From Entomohabitans teleogrylli (GTDB lineage Bacteria; Pseudomonadota; Gammaproteobacteria; Enterobacterales; Enterobacteriaceae), in assembly GCF_001484765.1 (NCBI RefSeq), contig NZ_LLXO01000015.1, forward strand, positions 1-64,000: a stretch of 64,000 nt of DNA. The letters run 5' to 3'. A program made the position numbers and the translations under genes. The notes under the pieces are model-generated. The model saw nothing but the letters and a program-made list of their open reading frames with translations. It was not told where the DNA came from and searched no databases. Positions 38,553 through 48,684 of the stretch are shown in pieces; the first letter of the stretch is position 1; every line of letters begins with the position of its first letter.

Positions 38553-39000
38553 AACTACCTCTAATTATTTATAACAACTATTGATGACATTATTTCCGTG
38601 CCGGTTATCCAGAATTATGCCGGCATGCCAAAACCAGAATGATGAGAACATCATAAAATAAGCGCGCTAATACTAATGAAATCACCATCCTTTATCCAGT
38701 TGCTTAACAGCTTAAATAATGAGCTTTTGCGGGTATGATAACATTCCTTTATCAATTGGCGGTGAATGAAGTATAGATTATGTTCGAATGAAGCGTGCTT
38801 ATTATAAATAACTATTAAATATCTTAATTTTTAAGAAGTTTCCTTCTCAGGATTACTCCTAAAAAATCAGCAGGCTTTAAAATTTTTTACTTTTGAATGA
38901 GATCGACGCAATGTCAGGAGCCAGAGGTTATCGCTATACTCTGGGTTGTGTCTCGGTTCTGCCGGCTATGGATGATGTGAAAGGCAACCTGGAGGGAAAG
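38553..39000. other. AT-rich divergent aqpZ-ybjD intergenic region
   Basis: Unusually long and AT-rich for this window. No gene is supported: an in-frame upstream extension of ybjD from 38893 has no E. coli counterpart. TATACT at 38934-38939 could be a ybjD -10. The GGAGGG ribosome binding site ends just before 39001. Confidence 0.5.
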
Positions 39001-40674
39001 ATGTTTCTCGAGCGTGTGGAAATTGTCGGTTTTCGCGGTATCAACCGCCTGTCATTGATGCTTGAGCAAAATAATGTCCTGATTGGGGAAAACGCCTGGG
39101 GTAAATCGAGCCTGCTGGATGCCCTGACGTTGCTGCTGTCGCCGGGACCGGAGCTGTACTCATTTTCCCGGAATGACTTCTACTTTCCTCCTGGCGATGT
39201 CAGCGGCCGGGAACACCATCTGCACATTATCCTGACGCTGCGGGAAAACGCTCCGGGACATCACCTTGGCCGCCGCTATCGCTGTCTTGCGCCGGTATGG
39301 GTGGAAGGGGAAGACGGCTATTGCCGCATTCTGTATCGCCTGGAAGGGGAACTGGCGGAAGAGGATACGGTACTGACCCTGCGCAGCTTTATCAATAATG
39401 ATGGTCAGGCTATCGAACTGCCGGATATTGATGTTATCGCCCGCCACGTCAGCCGCCTGAATCCGGTGCTGCGCCTGCGCGACGCGCGTTTTTTGCGGCG
39501 TCTGCGCAACGGCAATGGGGTCACGGGGACGGTGCCTTCGCTTCCGGAAACCGAAGCTACAGCCCGGCAACTCGACGTGCTGGCCAGGGAACTGGTCTCC
39601 CATCCGCAGAATTTGACGGACGCGCAACTGCGCCAGGGGCTGTCGGCGATGGTGCAATTGCTTGAGCACTATTTCTCTGAACAGGGCTCAATGGAGGCCC
39701 GCTACCGCCTGATGCGGCGACGTTCTCATGATGAACAGCGTAGCTGGCGTTATCTGGATGTCATTAACCGTATGATCGATCGCCCCGGTAGCCGGGCGCA
39801 CCGGATTATTTTGCTGGGTATGTTTTCCACTCTGCTACAGGCGAAAGGCGCGATTAAGCTCGATCGCGACGCGCGTCCGCTACTGCTGGTGGAAGACCCG
39901 GAAACCCGGTTACATCCGATCATGCTTTCCGTGGCCTGGAATCTGCTTAACTTGCTGCCATTGCAGAGAGTGACGACCACCAATTCCGGTGAACTGCTGT
40001 CCCTGACCCGGGTAGAACATATTTGCCGACTGGTGCGTGAATCCAACCGGGTCGCGGCCTGGCGTCTGGGGCCCGGGGGGATGAATGCCGAAGACAGCCG
40101 GCGTATCGCCTTCCATATTCAGTTTAACCGCGCTTCTTCGCTATTTGCCCGCTGCTGGCTACTGGTGGAAGGGGAAACCGAAGTCTGGGTTATGAATGAA
40201 CTGGCCAGGCAGTGCGGCCACCATTTTGATGCGGAAGGGATTAAGGTGATTGAGTTCGCCCAGTCCGGACTGCGGCCATTAGTTAAGTTCGCCAGGCGGA
40301 TGGGGATCCAGTGGCACGTCCTGGTTGACGGCGATGAAGCCGGTAAGAAGTACGCCGCCACGGTCCGGGGCCTGCTGGACAACGATCGTCAAATGGAAAA
40401 AGAACATCTGACGGCGTTGCCGGCGCTGGATATGGAGCATTTTATGTATCGCCAGGGGTTCAGCGATGTCTATCACCGGGTTGCTCAGATCCCGGAGGAT
40501 GTGCCGATGAATATGCGCCGGGTGATCACCAAAGCGGTTCATCGTTCCTCAAAACCGGATTTAGCGATCGAAGTAGCAATGGAGGCCTCCCGGCGTGGAA
40601 CCAATGCCGTGCCGACATTGTTACGTACGATGTTTACCCGGGTACTGTGGCTGGCGCGTGGGCGGGCGGATTAG
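39001..40674 (+). CDS. ybjD: OLD-family ATP-dependent endonuclease YbjD
   Basis: Cytosolic protein joining an SMC/ABC-like ATPase to a C-terminal TOPRIM nuclease domain (OLD family); biological role unknown. From MFLERVEIVGFRG the product is 557 residues (E. coli 552), with GGAGGG six bases upstream. Walker A is IGENAWGKSS near residue 28. The ABC-type Walker B region is LLLVEDPETRLHP. TOPRIM motifs are LLVEGETEVWV and VLVDGDEAGKKYAA. It has its own terminator, and the ybjX of E. coli does not follow it. Confidence 0.93.
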   Translation: MFLERVEIVGFRGINRLSLMLEQNNVLIGENAWGKSSLLDALTLLLSPGPELYSFSRNDFYFPPGDVSGREHHLHIILTLRENAPGHHLGRRYRCLAPVWVEGEDGYCRILYRLEGELAEEDTVLTLRSFINNDGQAIELPDIDVIARHVSRLNPVLRLRDARFLRRLRNGNGVTGTVPSLPETEATARQLDVLARELVSHPQNLTDAQLRQGLSAMVQLLEHYFSEQGSMEARYRLMRRRSHDEQRSWRYLDVINRMIDRPGSRAHRIILLGMFSTLLQAKGAIKLDRDARPLLLVEDPETRLHPIMLSVAWNLLNLLPLQRVTTTNSGELLSLTRVEHICRLVRESNRVAAWRLGPGGMNAEDSRRIAFHIQFNRASSLFARCWLLVEGETEVWVMNELARQCGHHFDAEGIKVIEFAQSGLRPLVKFARRMGIQWHVLVDGDEAGKKYAATVRGLLDNDRQMEKEHLTALPALDMEHFMYRQGFSDVYHRVAQIPEDVPMNMRRVITKAVHRSSKPDLAIEVAMEASRRGTNAVPTLLRTMFTRVLWLARGRAD

Positions 40675-40710
40675 CGCCGCCTGGCTCGCCGTAGGTTATT
40701 CATCTTGCTG

Positions 40711-40740
40711 GCCGGGCGAATGTCCGGCGGGTTATTTTTA
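40711..40740 (+). terminator. Probable terminator of ybjD
   Basis: GCCGGGC (40711-40717), GAAT loop, GTCCGGC (40722-40728) with one wobble pair is followed by GGGTTATTTTTATTT. It lies 37 bases past the ybjD stop. Confidence 0.7.
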
Positions 40741-40879
40741 TTTCATCAGCGGATGCTGTATAGGGAGCACCCGTTTTGTTGGTGTGGTTATCCATTAATT
40801 TATTTTAATGAGAAATGCATTTTGGTTGTTATATTGTTTAATTAAATACTTTTTAGTCGCCTGACTTCAGGACTGTGGA

Positions 40880-41992
40880 ATGTTTAAGGGAAAATTTAAA
40901 AAGCGTTATCTGCTACTGGCGGTGATTATAATTCTGGCGATCGTCTGGGGCTGGCAAAAATTAAATGCGCCGCCGCCGCAATACCAGACCATGATTGTCC
41001 GTAAAGGCAACCTGGAACAAAGCGTCCTGGCGACCGGGAAACTGGATGCGCTGCGTAAAGTCGACGTCGGAGCCCAGGTGAGCGGTCAGTTGAAAACGCT
41101 GTCTGTGAATATTGGCGATAAAGTAGAGAAAGACCAACTCCTGGGGATTATCGACCCCGAGCAGGCGGAAAACCAGATTAAAGAAGTGGAGGCCACGCTG
41201 ATGGAGCTCAGAGCGCAACTGCGCCAGGCGCAGGCCGAAGCGCGGCTGGCGCAGGCCACGCTTGGCAGGCAGCGGGCGCTGGCGAAAACCCAGGCGATTT
41301 CGCAACAGGATCTGGACACCGCCGCCACCGAATTTGCGGTTAAACAGGCGCAAACCGGGACTATTGAAGCGCAGATTAAACGTAATCAGGCGACGCTGGA
41401 TACCGCGAAAACCAACCTGGAATATACCCGCATTGTGGCGCCAATGGCGGGTGAGGTCACGCAAATTACTACCCTGCAGGGGCAGACCGTGATTGCCGCG
41501 CAGCAGGCGCCGAACATCCTGACGCTGGCCGACCTCAGTACCATGCTGGTCAAAGCCCAGGTATCGGAAGCGGATGTGATACATCTCAGGCCCGGCCAGT
41601 CTGCCTGGTTTACGGTACTCGGGGATCCGCTGACCCGCTATGAAGGGGTTCTGAAAGATATCCTGCCGACCCCGGAAAAAGTCAACGATGCGATTTTTTA
41701 TCATGCGCGCTTTGAGGTTCCTAACCCGAAAGGCATTTTGCGTCTTGAGATGACGGCGCAGGTGCATATTCAGCTTGGCGGCGTAAAAGATGTGCTGGTG
41801 ATCCCGCTGTCAGCGTTGGGGGAACCGGTGGGGGAGAATCGCTATCAGGTTACTCTGCTGCGTAATGGAGAAACCCGGGAGCGGGAGATTACCATTGGCG
41901 TGCGTAATGACACTCAGGTAGAGGTGGTCAATGGCCTGGCCGAAGGTGATGAGATCGTGACCGGGCCGGCCATTACCGGGAAGACGCCATGA
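40880..41992 (+). CDS. macA: Macrolide export periplasmic adaptor MacA
   Basis: Membrane-fusion protein that links MacB to TolC for export of macrolides, enterotoxin and other substrates. The 370-residue product (E. coli 371) has an N-terminal membrane anchor ([15 protein letters not shown]), lipoyl halves ([20 protein letters not shown] and IVAPMAGEV), and a long alpha-hairpin rich in Gln, Ala and Arg at about residues 90-165. Beta-barrel and membrane-proximal domains follow. Its end overlaps macB by four bases. Confidence 0.95.
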   Translation: MFKGKFKKRYLLLAVIIILAIVWGWQKLNAPPPQYQTMIVRKGNLEQSVLATGKLDALRKVDVGAQVSGQLKTLSVNIGDKVEKDQLLGIIDPEQAENQIKEVEATLMELRAQLRQAQAEARLAQATLGRQRALAKTQAISQQDLDTAATEFAVKQAQTGTIEAQIKRNQATLDTAKTNLEYTRIVAPMAGEVTQITTLQGQTVIAAQQAPNILTLADLSTMLVKAQVSEADVIHLRPGQSAWFTVLGDPLTRYEGVLKDILPTPEKVNDAIFYHARFEVPNPKGILRLEMTAQVHIQLGGVKDVLVIPLSALGEPVGENRYQVTLLRNGETREREITIGVRNDTQVEVVNGLAEGDEIVTGPAITGKTP

Positions 41993-43935
41993 CGCCTCTA
42001 CTTGAATTAACGGATGTGCGACGCAGCTATCCTTCCGGAGATGGCGACGTGGAGGTATTAAAAGGGATCTCCCTGACCATCAATGCCGGGGAAATGGTGG
42101 CGATCATGGGGGCGTCGGGATCAGGCAAATCGACGCTGATGAATATCCTCGGCTGCCTCGATAAGCCCACCAGCGGCAGTTACCGGATTGCCGGCGTCGA
42201 TGTGGGTAAGCTGGACGCTGACGCACTGGCCAGCCTGCGGCGCGAGCATTTTGGTTTTATCTTCCAGCGCTACCACCTGCTGGCGCATTTGACGGCGGAA
42301 CAAAACGTCGAAGTACCGGCGATTTATGCCGGGCTACCGCAGCAGGCGCGACGCCGGCGGGCCCTGGAACTGTTGACGCGGCTGGGGCTGGAAAACCGTG
42401 TCGACTACCGCCCCGGTCAGCTATCGGGCGGCCAGCAGCAGCGCGTCAGTATCGCCAGAGCGCTGATGAACGGTGGCCAGGTGATTCTGGCCGATGAGCC
42501 CACCGGGGCGCTGGACAGCCATTCCGGTGAAGAGGTGATGGAAACCCTGCGCCAGCTTTGCGCACGCGGCCATACCGTGGTCATCGTGACTCACGATCCG
42601 CAGATCGCCGCTCAGGCGCAGCGCGTGATAGAGATTCGCGATGGTGAAATTATCCGCCAGTCGGCCCCGGGCGAGGGTGTCCTATCGGTCGTGAATATTG
42701 AGCGGCATGCTCCGCCAGCGTCCTCCTGGCGCCAGGCGCTGAGCCGCTTTCGTGAGGCTTTCGCAATGGCCGGACTGGCGATGGCGGCCAATAAAATGCG
42801 TACCCTGCTGACGATGCTGGGGATTATCATTGGCATTGCCTCGGTGGTTTCAATCGTTGTAGTGGGCGATGCCGCCAAACAGCTGGTGCTGGAGGATATT
42901 CGGGCGATCGGCACTAACACGATTGATATCTATCCAGGGAAAGATTTTGGCGACGACGATCCCGGTTTTCAGCAAGCGCTGAAATATGACGATATGCAGG
43001 CGATCGCTCAGCAGCCGTGGGTCAGTTCCGCAACGCCATCGGTGTCGAAAAACGTGCGGGTACGCTACGGCAATATTGATGCCGCTGCCAGCGCCAACGG
43101 CGTCAGCAGCCAGTATTTCAATGTCTACGGTATGACTTTCAGCGAAGGGGGGACCTTTAACGATCGCCAGCTTCAGGGGCAGTCTCAGGTTGTGGTGCTG
43201 GATAGCAATACCAAAAAGCAGCTGTTTCCCAACAAGCTGAAAGTGGTGGGCGAGGTTATTCTGGTGGGCAGCATACCGGCTACGGTGATCGGGGTGGCGG
43301 AAGAGAAGCAATCGATGTTTGGCAGCAGCAAAATTCTCCGCGTCTGGCTGCCGTATACCACCATGACCAGCCGGGTCGCCGGGCAAAACTGGCTGAACTC
43401 GATAACCGTGCGGGTAAAAGACGGTTACGACAGCCATACGGCGGAGCAGCAACTCAATCGTCTGCTTGAGTTACGCCACGGTAAGAAAGATTTTTTTACC
43501 TACAATATGGACGGCCTGTTGAAAACCGCGGAAAACACCACACGTACATTACAACTGTTCCTGACGCTGGTGGCGGTGATCTCTCTGGTGGTCGGCGGCA
43601 TTGGCGTTATGAACATTATGCTGGTCTCGGTGACCGAACGTACGCGCGAAATTGGCATTCGAATGGCGGTAGGCGCCCGGGCGGGCGATGTGCTCCAGCA
43701 GTTTTTGATTGAGGCGGTGATGGTTTGCCTGGTGGGCGGCGCGCTGGGAATGGGGCTGTCGATGATGATTGCATTTATCCTGCAACTGTTTCTGCCCGGC
43801 TGGCAGATTGGCCTCTCGCCGCTGGCGCTGTTGACCGCCTTTATGTGCTCAACCCTCACCGGAGTGATATTCGGCTGGTTGCCGGCGCGCAACGCCGCCC
43901 GGCTGAGCCCGGTGGATGCCCTTTCCCGGGAATAA
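41989..43935 (+). CDS. macB: Macrolide ABC exporter ATP-binding/permease MacB
   Basis: Mechanotransmission ABC transporter of the MacAB-TolC pump. The 648-residue product (E. coli 648) begins with an ATPase domain: Walker [12 protein letters not shown] near residue 42, signature [15 protein letters not shown], Walker [13 protein letters not shown], switch VTHDP. A transmembrane helix near residue 275 precedes a large periplasmic domain of about 220 residues. Three C-terminal helices include the FtsX-type motif [17 protein letters not shown]. It is translationally coupled to macA. Confidence 0.95.
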   Translation: MTPLLELTDVRRSYPSGDGDVEVLKGISLTINAGEMVAIMGASGSGKSTLMNILGCLDKPTSGSYRIAGVDVGKLDADALASLRREHFGFIFQRYHLLAHLTAEQNVEVPAIYAGLPQQARRRRALELLTRLGLENRVDYRPGQLSGGQQQRVSIARALMNGGQVILADEPTGALDSHSGEEVMETLRQLCARGHTVVIVTHDPQIAAQAQRVIEIRDGEIIRQSAPGEGVLSVVNIERHAPPASSWRQALSRFREAFAMAGLAMAANKMRTLLTMLGIIIGIASVVSIVVVGDAAKQLVLEDIRAIGTNTIDIYPGKDFGDDDPGFQQALKYDDMQAIAQQPWVSSATPSVSKNVRVRYGNIDAAASANGVSSQYFNVYGMTFSEGGTFNDRQLQGQSQVVVLDSNTKKQLFPNKLKVVGEVILVGSIPATVIGVAEEKQSMFGSSKILRVWLPYTTMTSRVAGQNWLNSITVRVKDGYDSHTAEQQLNRLLELRHGKKDFFTYNMDGLLKTAENTTRTLQLFLTLVAVISLVVGGIGVMNIMLVSVTERTREIGIRMAVGARAGDVLQQFLIEAVMVCLVGGALGMGLSMMIAFILQLFLPGWQIGLSPLALLTAFMCSTLTGVIFGWLPARNAARLSPVDALSRE

Positions 43936-43970
43936 AATAAAAATGCCAGCACCGGGCTGGCATTTTACTT
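43936..43970. terminator. Bidirectional terminator between macB and cspD
   Basis: An 11-bp perfect stem, AAAATGCCAGC (43940-43950) with GCTGGCATTTT (43956-43966), serves both convergent genes. T-rich tracts flank both sides. Confidence 0.88.
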
Positions 43971-43996
43971 GTGGGATGTACACAATAAATCGAGAG

Positions 43997-44218
43997 TTAC
44001 GCGACCGCTTCTGCTTCTATAGGTACGATCACGCTGGCGTGGTTGCCTTTGGGCCCCTGGTGTACATCAAACCTGACAGTTTGTCCGGCTTTGAGCGTTC
44101 TGTAGCCATCCATTTGGATGGTGGAGTAATGTGCGAAGATGTCTTCGCCGCCGCCTTCAGGGCAAATGAATCCAAACCCTTTGGCGTTATTGAACCATTT
44201 AACTGTACCCGTCTCCAT
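43997..44218 (-). CDS. cspD: Cold-shock-like protein CspD, replication inhibitor
   Basis: Single-stranded DNA-binding cold-shock-domain protein made in stationary phase that inhibits replication; in E. coli it is degraded by Lon. The 73-residue product (E. coli 74) starts METGTVKWFNN, with RNP1 KGFGFICPEGG and RNP2 DIFAHYSTI. AGGATG lies upstream of the ATG. A long in-frame upstream extension exists but runs through the promoter region and is not coding. Confidence 0.95.
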   Translation of the reverse strand: METGTVKWFNNAKGFGFICPEGGGEDIFAHYSTIQMDGYRTLKAGQTVRFDVHQGPKGNHASVIVPIEAEAVA

Positions 44219-44548
44219 ACTTCGACATCCTTCATAAATCTTGTTCAAGTAAGATGGAATGAACCGGTTGATGAGATGGGCGGGTTGTTCAAAACCTCGC
44301 CAACTCATGCCAGTACAATTTAGAGAATTCAGGCAGAGCGTCAAGCACCGGGCAGGGGGGGAATGGGGAAAATGCGTCAAAAATTTGAAGCAGTTAACGC
44401 TTATTGACATTAATGTGACAGACTTCGCGAATACCAATGATAGAGGATAGTTATCGTGTAGCTGAGGTAGATTGAGAGTACATATACTCGACTTTATCCG
44501 GGCGATACGATTGCCAATTAAATGTGAACAGTATGATGATGACGGGCA
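44219..44548. other. Divergent cspD-clpS intergenic region
   Basis: No gene is visible. TTGACA at 44404-44409 followed 17 bases later by GCGAAT is a possible clpS promoter, with a weak -10. No RNA gene recognised. Confidence 0.45.
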
Positions 44549-44869
44549 ATGAGTAAACCGAACGACTGGCTGGATTTTGACCAACTGGCGGTAGAAAAGG
44601 TGCGAGATGCGCTGCAACCGCCGTCTATGTATAAAGTAATATTAATGAACGATGACTACACGCCAATGGAATTTGTTATTGACGTACTTCAAAAGTTCTT
44701 TTCTTATGATGTTGAGCGTGCAACGCAACTGATGCTCACCGTTCACTATCAGGGCAAAGCGATTTGCGGCGTCTTTACCGCCGAGGTGGCGGAAACGAAA
44801 GTGTCGATGGTGAACAAATACGCCCGGGAAAACGAGCATCCGTTGTTGTGTACGCTGGAAAAAGCCTGA
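44549..44869 (+). CDS. clpS: N-recognin and ClpA adaptor ClpS
   Basis: Recognises N-terminal Leu, Phe, Trp and Tyr degrons and delivers substrates to ClpAP. The product is 106 residues, as in E. coli. Residues known to form the N-degron pocket are at the same numbers: Asn34, Asp35 and Asp36 ([10 protein letters not shown]), Met40 and His66 (MLTVHYQGK). The flexible N-terminal 25 residues that inhibit ClpA are present. clpA begins 30 bases downstream. Confidence 0.96.
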   Translation: MSKPNDWLDFDQLAVEKVRDALQPPSMYKVILMNDDYTPMEFVIDVLQKFFSYDVERATQLMLTVHYQGKAICGVFTAEVAETKVSMVNKYARENEHPLLCTLEKA

Positions 44870-44899
44870 AGACAGGCATGTAAATTGGGGGAGGTGCCT

Positions 44900-47176
44900 A
44901 TGCTCAATCAAGAACTGGAACTCAGTTTAAACATGGCTTTCGCCAGAGCGCGCGAGCACCGACATGAGTTTATGACTGTCGAGCACTTGTTACTGGCTCT
45001 GCTCAGTAACCCATCGGCCCGGGAGGCGCTGGAAGCGTGTACCGTCGACCTGGTGGCGCTGCGTCAGGAACTCGAAGCCTTCATTGAACAAACCACGCCG
45101 GTGCTGCCGGAGGGGGAAGCGGAGCGCGATACTCAGCCGACGCTCAGCTTTCAACGCGTATTGCAGCGCGCGGTGTTCCATGTCCAGTCCTCCGGCCGTA
45201 GCGAGGTGACCGGCGCCAACGTTCTGGTCGCTATTTTCAGCGAACAGGAATCCCAGGCGGCCTACCTGCTGCGTAAGCATGAAGTCAGCCGTCTTGATGT
45301 GGTGAATTTTATTTCCCACGGGACCCGTAAAGACGAACCTGGTCAGTCCCCAGGGGCGGAAAATCCGGGTAGCGAAGAACAGCAGGCAGGCGGGGAGGAG
45401 CGTATGGAAAACTTCACCACCAATCTTAACCAGCTTGCCCGGGTCGGCGGTATCGATCCGCTGATCGGCCGCGATAAAGAACTGGAGCGCACAATTCAGG
45501 TCCTGTGCCGTCGGCGGAAAAACAATCCGCTGCTGGTCGGGGAGTCCGGAGTCGGTAAAACGGCGATCGCTGAAGGCCTTGCCTGGCGCATTGTGCGCGG
45601 CGATGTGCCGGAGGTGATTGCCGACTGTACCATCTATTCGCTGGATATTGGCTCGCTGCTGGCGGGCACCAAATACCGCGGTGATTTTGAAAAGCGCTTT
45701 AAAGCGCTGCTGAAGCAACTGGAGCAGGATACCAACAGCATTCTGTTTATCGACGAAATTCACACCATTATCGGCGCCGGCGCGGCTTCCGGCGGCCAGG
45801 TGGATGCGGCGAATCTGATCAAACCGCTGCTTTCCAGCGGCAAAATTCGGGTGATTGGTTCTACCACATATCAGGAGTTCAGCAATATTTTTGAGAAGGA
45901 TCGGGCGCTGGCGCGTCGCTTCCAGAAAATCGATATTACTGAACCGACGGCGGATGAAACCGTGCAGATCCTTAACGGTCTGAAACCGAAGTATGAAGCG
46001 CACCATGATGTCCGCTATACCGCGAAGGCGATTCGTGCAGCGGTGGATCTGTCGGTGAAATACATCAACGATCGTCATTTGCCGGATAAGGCGATTGACG
46101 TCATTGATGAAGCGGGGGCCCGCAGCCGTCTGATGCCGGTCAGCAAGCGCAAGAAAACCGTCAATGTGGCGGATATCGAATCCGTGGTGGCGCGTATTGC
46201 GCGCATTCCGGAGAAAAGCGTTTCAGCCAGCGATCGCGATACGCTGAAAAATCTTGGCGATCGTCTGAAAATGCTGGTCTTTGGTCAGGATACAGCGATT
46301 GAAGCGCTGACGGAGGCTATCAAGATGAGCCGCGCCGGGCTGGGACACGAAACCAAACCCGTGGGTTCTTTCCTGTTTGCCGGGCCGACTGGGGTTGGTA
46401 AAACCGAGGTCACTGTACAACTGGCGAAGGCGCTGGGTATTGAGCTGCTGCGTTTTGATATGTCCGAATATATGGAACGTCATACCGTCAGCCGCCTGAT
46501 TGGCGCGCCTCCGGGTTATGTGGGCTTCGATCAGGGCGGGCTGTTAACCGATGCGGTGATCAAGCATCCGCACGCTGTACTGTTGCTGGATGAAATCGAG
46601 AAGGCGCATCCGGATGTCTTTAACCTGCTGCTGCAGGTGATGGATAACGGTACCCTGACCGATAACAATGGTCGCAAAGCCGATTTCCGCAATGTAATCC
46701 TGGTGATGACCACTAACGCCGGGGTACGGGAGACGGAGCGTAAATCTATCGGTCTGATTCAACAGGACAACAGCACTGACGCGATGGAGGAGATCAAAAA
46801 AATCTTTACTCCGGAGTTCCGCAACCGTCTGGACAACATTATCTGGTTCAACCATTTGTCCACAGAGGTTATTCATCAGGTGGTGGATAAATTCATTGTG
46901 GAGTTGCAGGTGCAACTGGATCAGAAAGGCGTGTCGATGGAAGTCAGTCAGGAAGCTCGCGACTGGCTGGCGCTGAAGGGCTATGACCGGGCGATGGGGG
47001 CCCGCCCGATGGCGCGTGTGATTCAGGATAACCTGAAAAAACCGCTGGCTAACGAACTGTTGTTTGGTTCGCTGGTGGACGGTGGTCAGGTGATTGTGGA
47101 ACTCGATAAAAAGCAAGACGCGCTGACCTATCAGTTCCAGAGCGCTCAGAAGCACAAGCCGGAAGCGGCGCACTAA
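44900..47176 (+). CDS. clpA: ATP-dependent Clp protease ATP-binding subunit ClpA
   Basis: Hexameric AAA+ unfoldase feeding ClpP. From [11 protein letters not shown] the product is 758 residues, the E. coli length, with GGGGGAGG upstream. The N-terminal domain (about 1-145) binds ClpS. AAA-1 has Walker [10 protein letters not shown] and Walker [12 protein letters not shown]-2 has GPTGVGKTE and [13 protein letters not shown]. The ClpP-docking loop reads RKSIGLIQ. With clpS upstream and aat 660 bases downstream, this locus holds three parts of the N-degron pathway. Confidence 0.96.
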   Translation: MLNQELELSLNMAFARAREHRHEFMTVEHLLLALLSNPSAREALEACTVDLVALRQELEAFIEQTTPVLPEGEAERDTQPTLSFQRVLQRAVFHVQSSGRSEVTGANVLVAIFSEQESQAAYLLRKHEVSRLDVVNFISHGTRKDEPGQSPGAENPGSEEQQAGGEERMENFTTNLNQLARVGGIDPLIGRDKELERTIQVLCRRRKNNPLLVGESGVGKTAIAEGLAWRIVRGDVPEVIADCTIYSLDIGSLLAGTKYRGDFEKRFKALLKQLEQDTNSILFIDEIHTIIGAGAASGGQVDAANLIKPLLSSGKIRVIGSTTYQEFSNIFEKDRALARRFQKIDITEPTADETVQILNGLKPKYEAHHDVRYTAKAIRAAVDLSVKYINDRHLPDKAIDVIDEAGARSRLMPVSKRKKTVNVADIESVVARIARIPEKSVSASDRDTLKNLGDRLKMLVFGQDTAIEALTEAIKMSRAGLGHETKPVGSFLFAGPTGVGKTEVTVQLAKALGIELLRFDMSEYMERHTVSRLIGAPPGYVGFDQGGLLTDAVIKHPHAVLLLDEIEKAHPDVFNLLLQVMDNGTLTDNNGRKADFRNVILVMTTNAGVRETERKSIGLIQQDNSTDAMEEIKKIFTPEFRNRLDNIIWFNHLSTEVIHQVVDKFIVELQVQLDQKGVSMEVSQEARDWLALKGYDRAMGARPMARVIQDNLKKPLANELLFGSLVDGGQVIVELDKKQDALTYQFQSAQKHKPEAAH

Positions 47177-47182
47177 AAGAGC

Positions 47183-47204
47183 AAAGCCCGCATTAGCGGG
47201 CTTT
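47183..47204. terminator. Hairpin after clpA (first of an inverted pair)
   Basis: A 9-bp stem (AAAGCCCGC / GCGGGCTTT) with loop ATTA lies seven bases past the clpA stop. Its T-run is short on both strands. It is the exact reverse complement of the hairpin at 47289-47310. Confidence 0.75.
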
Positions 47205-47288
47205 CAACAAGGGTAAACATTGGTAATAACGTATTTGCCTGGCAAATCGTTTTCCGCAGACCAGAGTTTAATCTTTATTTGTTACCTG

Positions 47289-47313
47289 AAAGCCCGCTAA
47301 TGCGGGCTTTTTT
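47289..47313 (+). terminator. Terminator for clpA (second of an inverted pair)
   Basis: A 9-bp stem (AAAGCCCGC / GCGGGCTTT) with loop TAAT is followed on the plus strand by TTT, giving a run of six T after the C. It lies 47 bases from the infA stop and ends transcription from clpA. Confidence 0.8.
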
Positions 47314-47359
47314 GTCGGTATCTTCGCTGACGAGCTTGATTGCAGCGAAACGAAATCTG

Positions 47360-47581
<222 letters not shown>

Positions 47582-47839
47582 ATCCTCTGGGGTATCACTA
47601 CCATAGTTTGAACCGGCAAGATAATGCCGAAGTTCGCGTATTATGTAAAGAATTATGGGTGTGAAATCACCCGTATTATCCGGCACACGGTAAACCGCAC
47701 TGGCAGCACATGCATAACAGAGAGCAGGTGGTAAACATGGGCGTTATTAGTTACGAAGCCTGAAAAAGCGGCGGGAGTAACGGCGGAAATCATTGTGCGC
47801 GCCAATTATAACACCCTTATTGAGATTGTGTTTAAAACA

Positions 47840-48541
47840 TTACGTCAGCGGCCCGAGCAGACGCGGCAGCCAGCAGGTTTTTTCCAGGCTCTGCAGGCGC
47901 AGACTGGACAGATGCTGTAAATAGTCGCGGCGGGGAATCTCTAAGGCGCCCAGAGAGGCGGTATGCGGGTTTAACACCTGGCAATCGATCAACTGGCCGC
48001 CATAGTGCAGAAAATGGCGACAAAAGCTCAGCAGCGCGATTTTAGAGGCATTCTCACGGCGGCTGAACATCGACTCGCCGCAAAACAGCGCCCCCTGGGC
48101 GACGCCGTACATGCCGCCGACCAGCTCGTCTTCCTGCCATACTTCGATTGAATGGGCATGTCCCAGCTCATGGAGCAGACAGTAGGCGGTGTTGACTTCC
48201 GGGGTTATCCAGGTACCTTCATCGCGCTGCTGCCCACAAAGGGTTATCACACGCTCAAAGGCGTAGTTGAGGGTTACCCTAAAAGGGGAGCGACGGATAA
48301 AACGCTGAAAGCTGCGACTGATATGAAACTGTTCGGGAAACAGCACCGCCCGCGGGTCCGGCGACCACCAAAGGATCGGATCTCCGGGAGAAAACCAGGG
48401 AAAAATCCCGCGCTGATAGGCGGCCAGCAGCCTGCCGGGACTGAGATCGCCCCCCAGCGCCAGCAGGCCGTTTGGCTCCCGCAGCGCGCCTTCCGGTGAC
48501 GGAAAGACCATCGAGTAACGAGAGAGCTGTACCAGTCTCAT
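47840..48541 (-). CDS. aat: Leucyl/phenylalanyl-tRNA--protein transferase
   Basis: Adds Leu or Phe to proteins with N-terminal Arg, Lys or Met, creating degrons read by ClpS. From [16 protein letters not shown] the product is 233 residues (E. coli 234). Conserved parts are [49 protein letters not shown] and [22 protein letters not shown] lies 11 bases upstream. An in-frame start 23 codons earlier lacks family support. It lies between infA and cydC on the same strand. Confidence 0.94.
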   Translation of the reverse strand: MRLVQLSRYSMVFPSPEGALREPNGLLALGGDLSPGRLLAAYQRGIFPWFSPGDPILWWSPDPRAVLFPEQFHISRSFQRFIRRSPFRVTLNYAFERVITLCGQQRDEGTWITPEVNTAYCLLHELGHAHSIEVWQEDELVGGMYGVAQGALFCGESMFSRRENASKIALLSFCRHFLHYGGQLIDCQVLNPHTASLGALEIPRRDYLQHLSSLRLQSLEKTCWLPRLLGPLT

Positions 48542-48684
48542 ATCAACAGAAATCTCCACCCACAGCCCATGAATCAGCCAGAAATCAGTGCGTTTGCACG
48601 TTGACAACAAGCCCCCCTGAATCGCCAGCGCACAAGGTGTTTTATACCCGCAGCCTGAACTATTCAGGTATATACCATCATAGT

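Noticed and set aside
44219-44617. N-terminal extension of cspD to 206 residues
   Set aside because: CspD is 73-74 residues in the family and the METGTVKW start has its own ribosome binding site; the extension covers promoter DNA.
47205-47288. 84-base spacer of tRNA-like length between the two clpA-infA hairpins
   Set aside because: Neither strand shows acceptor pairing, a T-loop or an anticodon arm.
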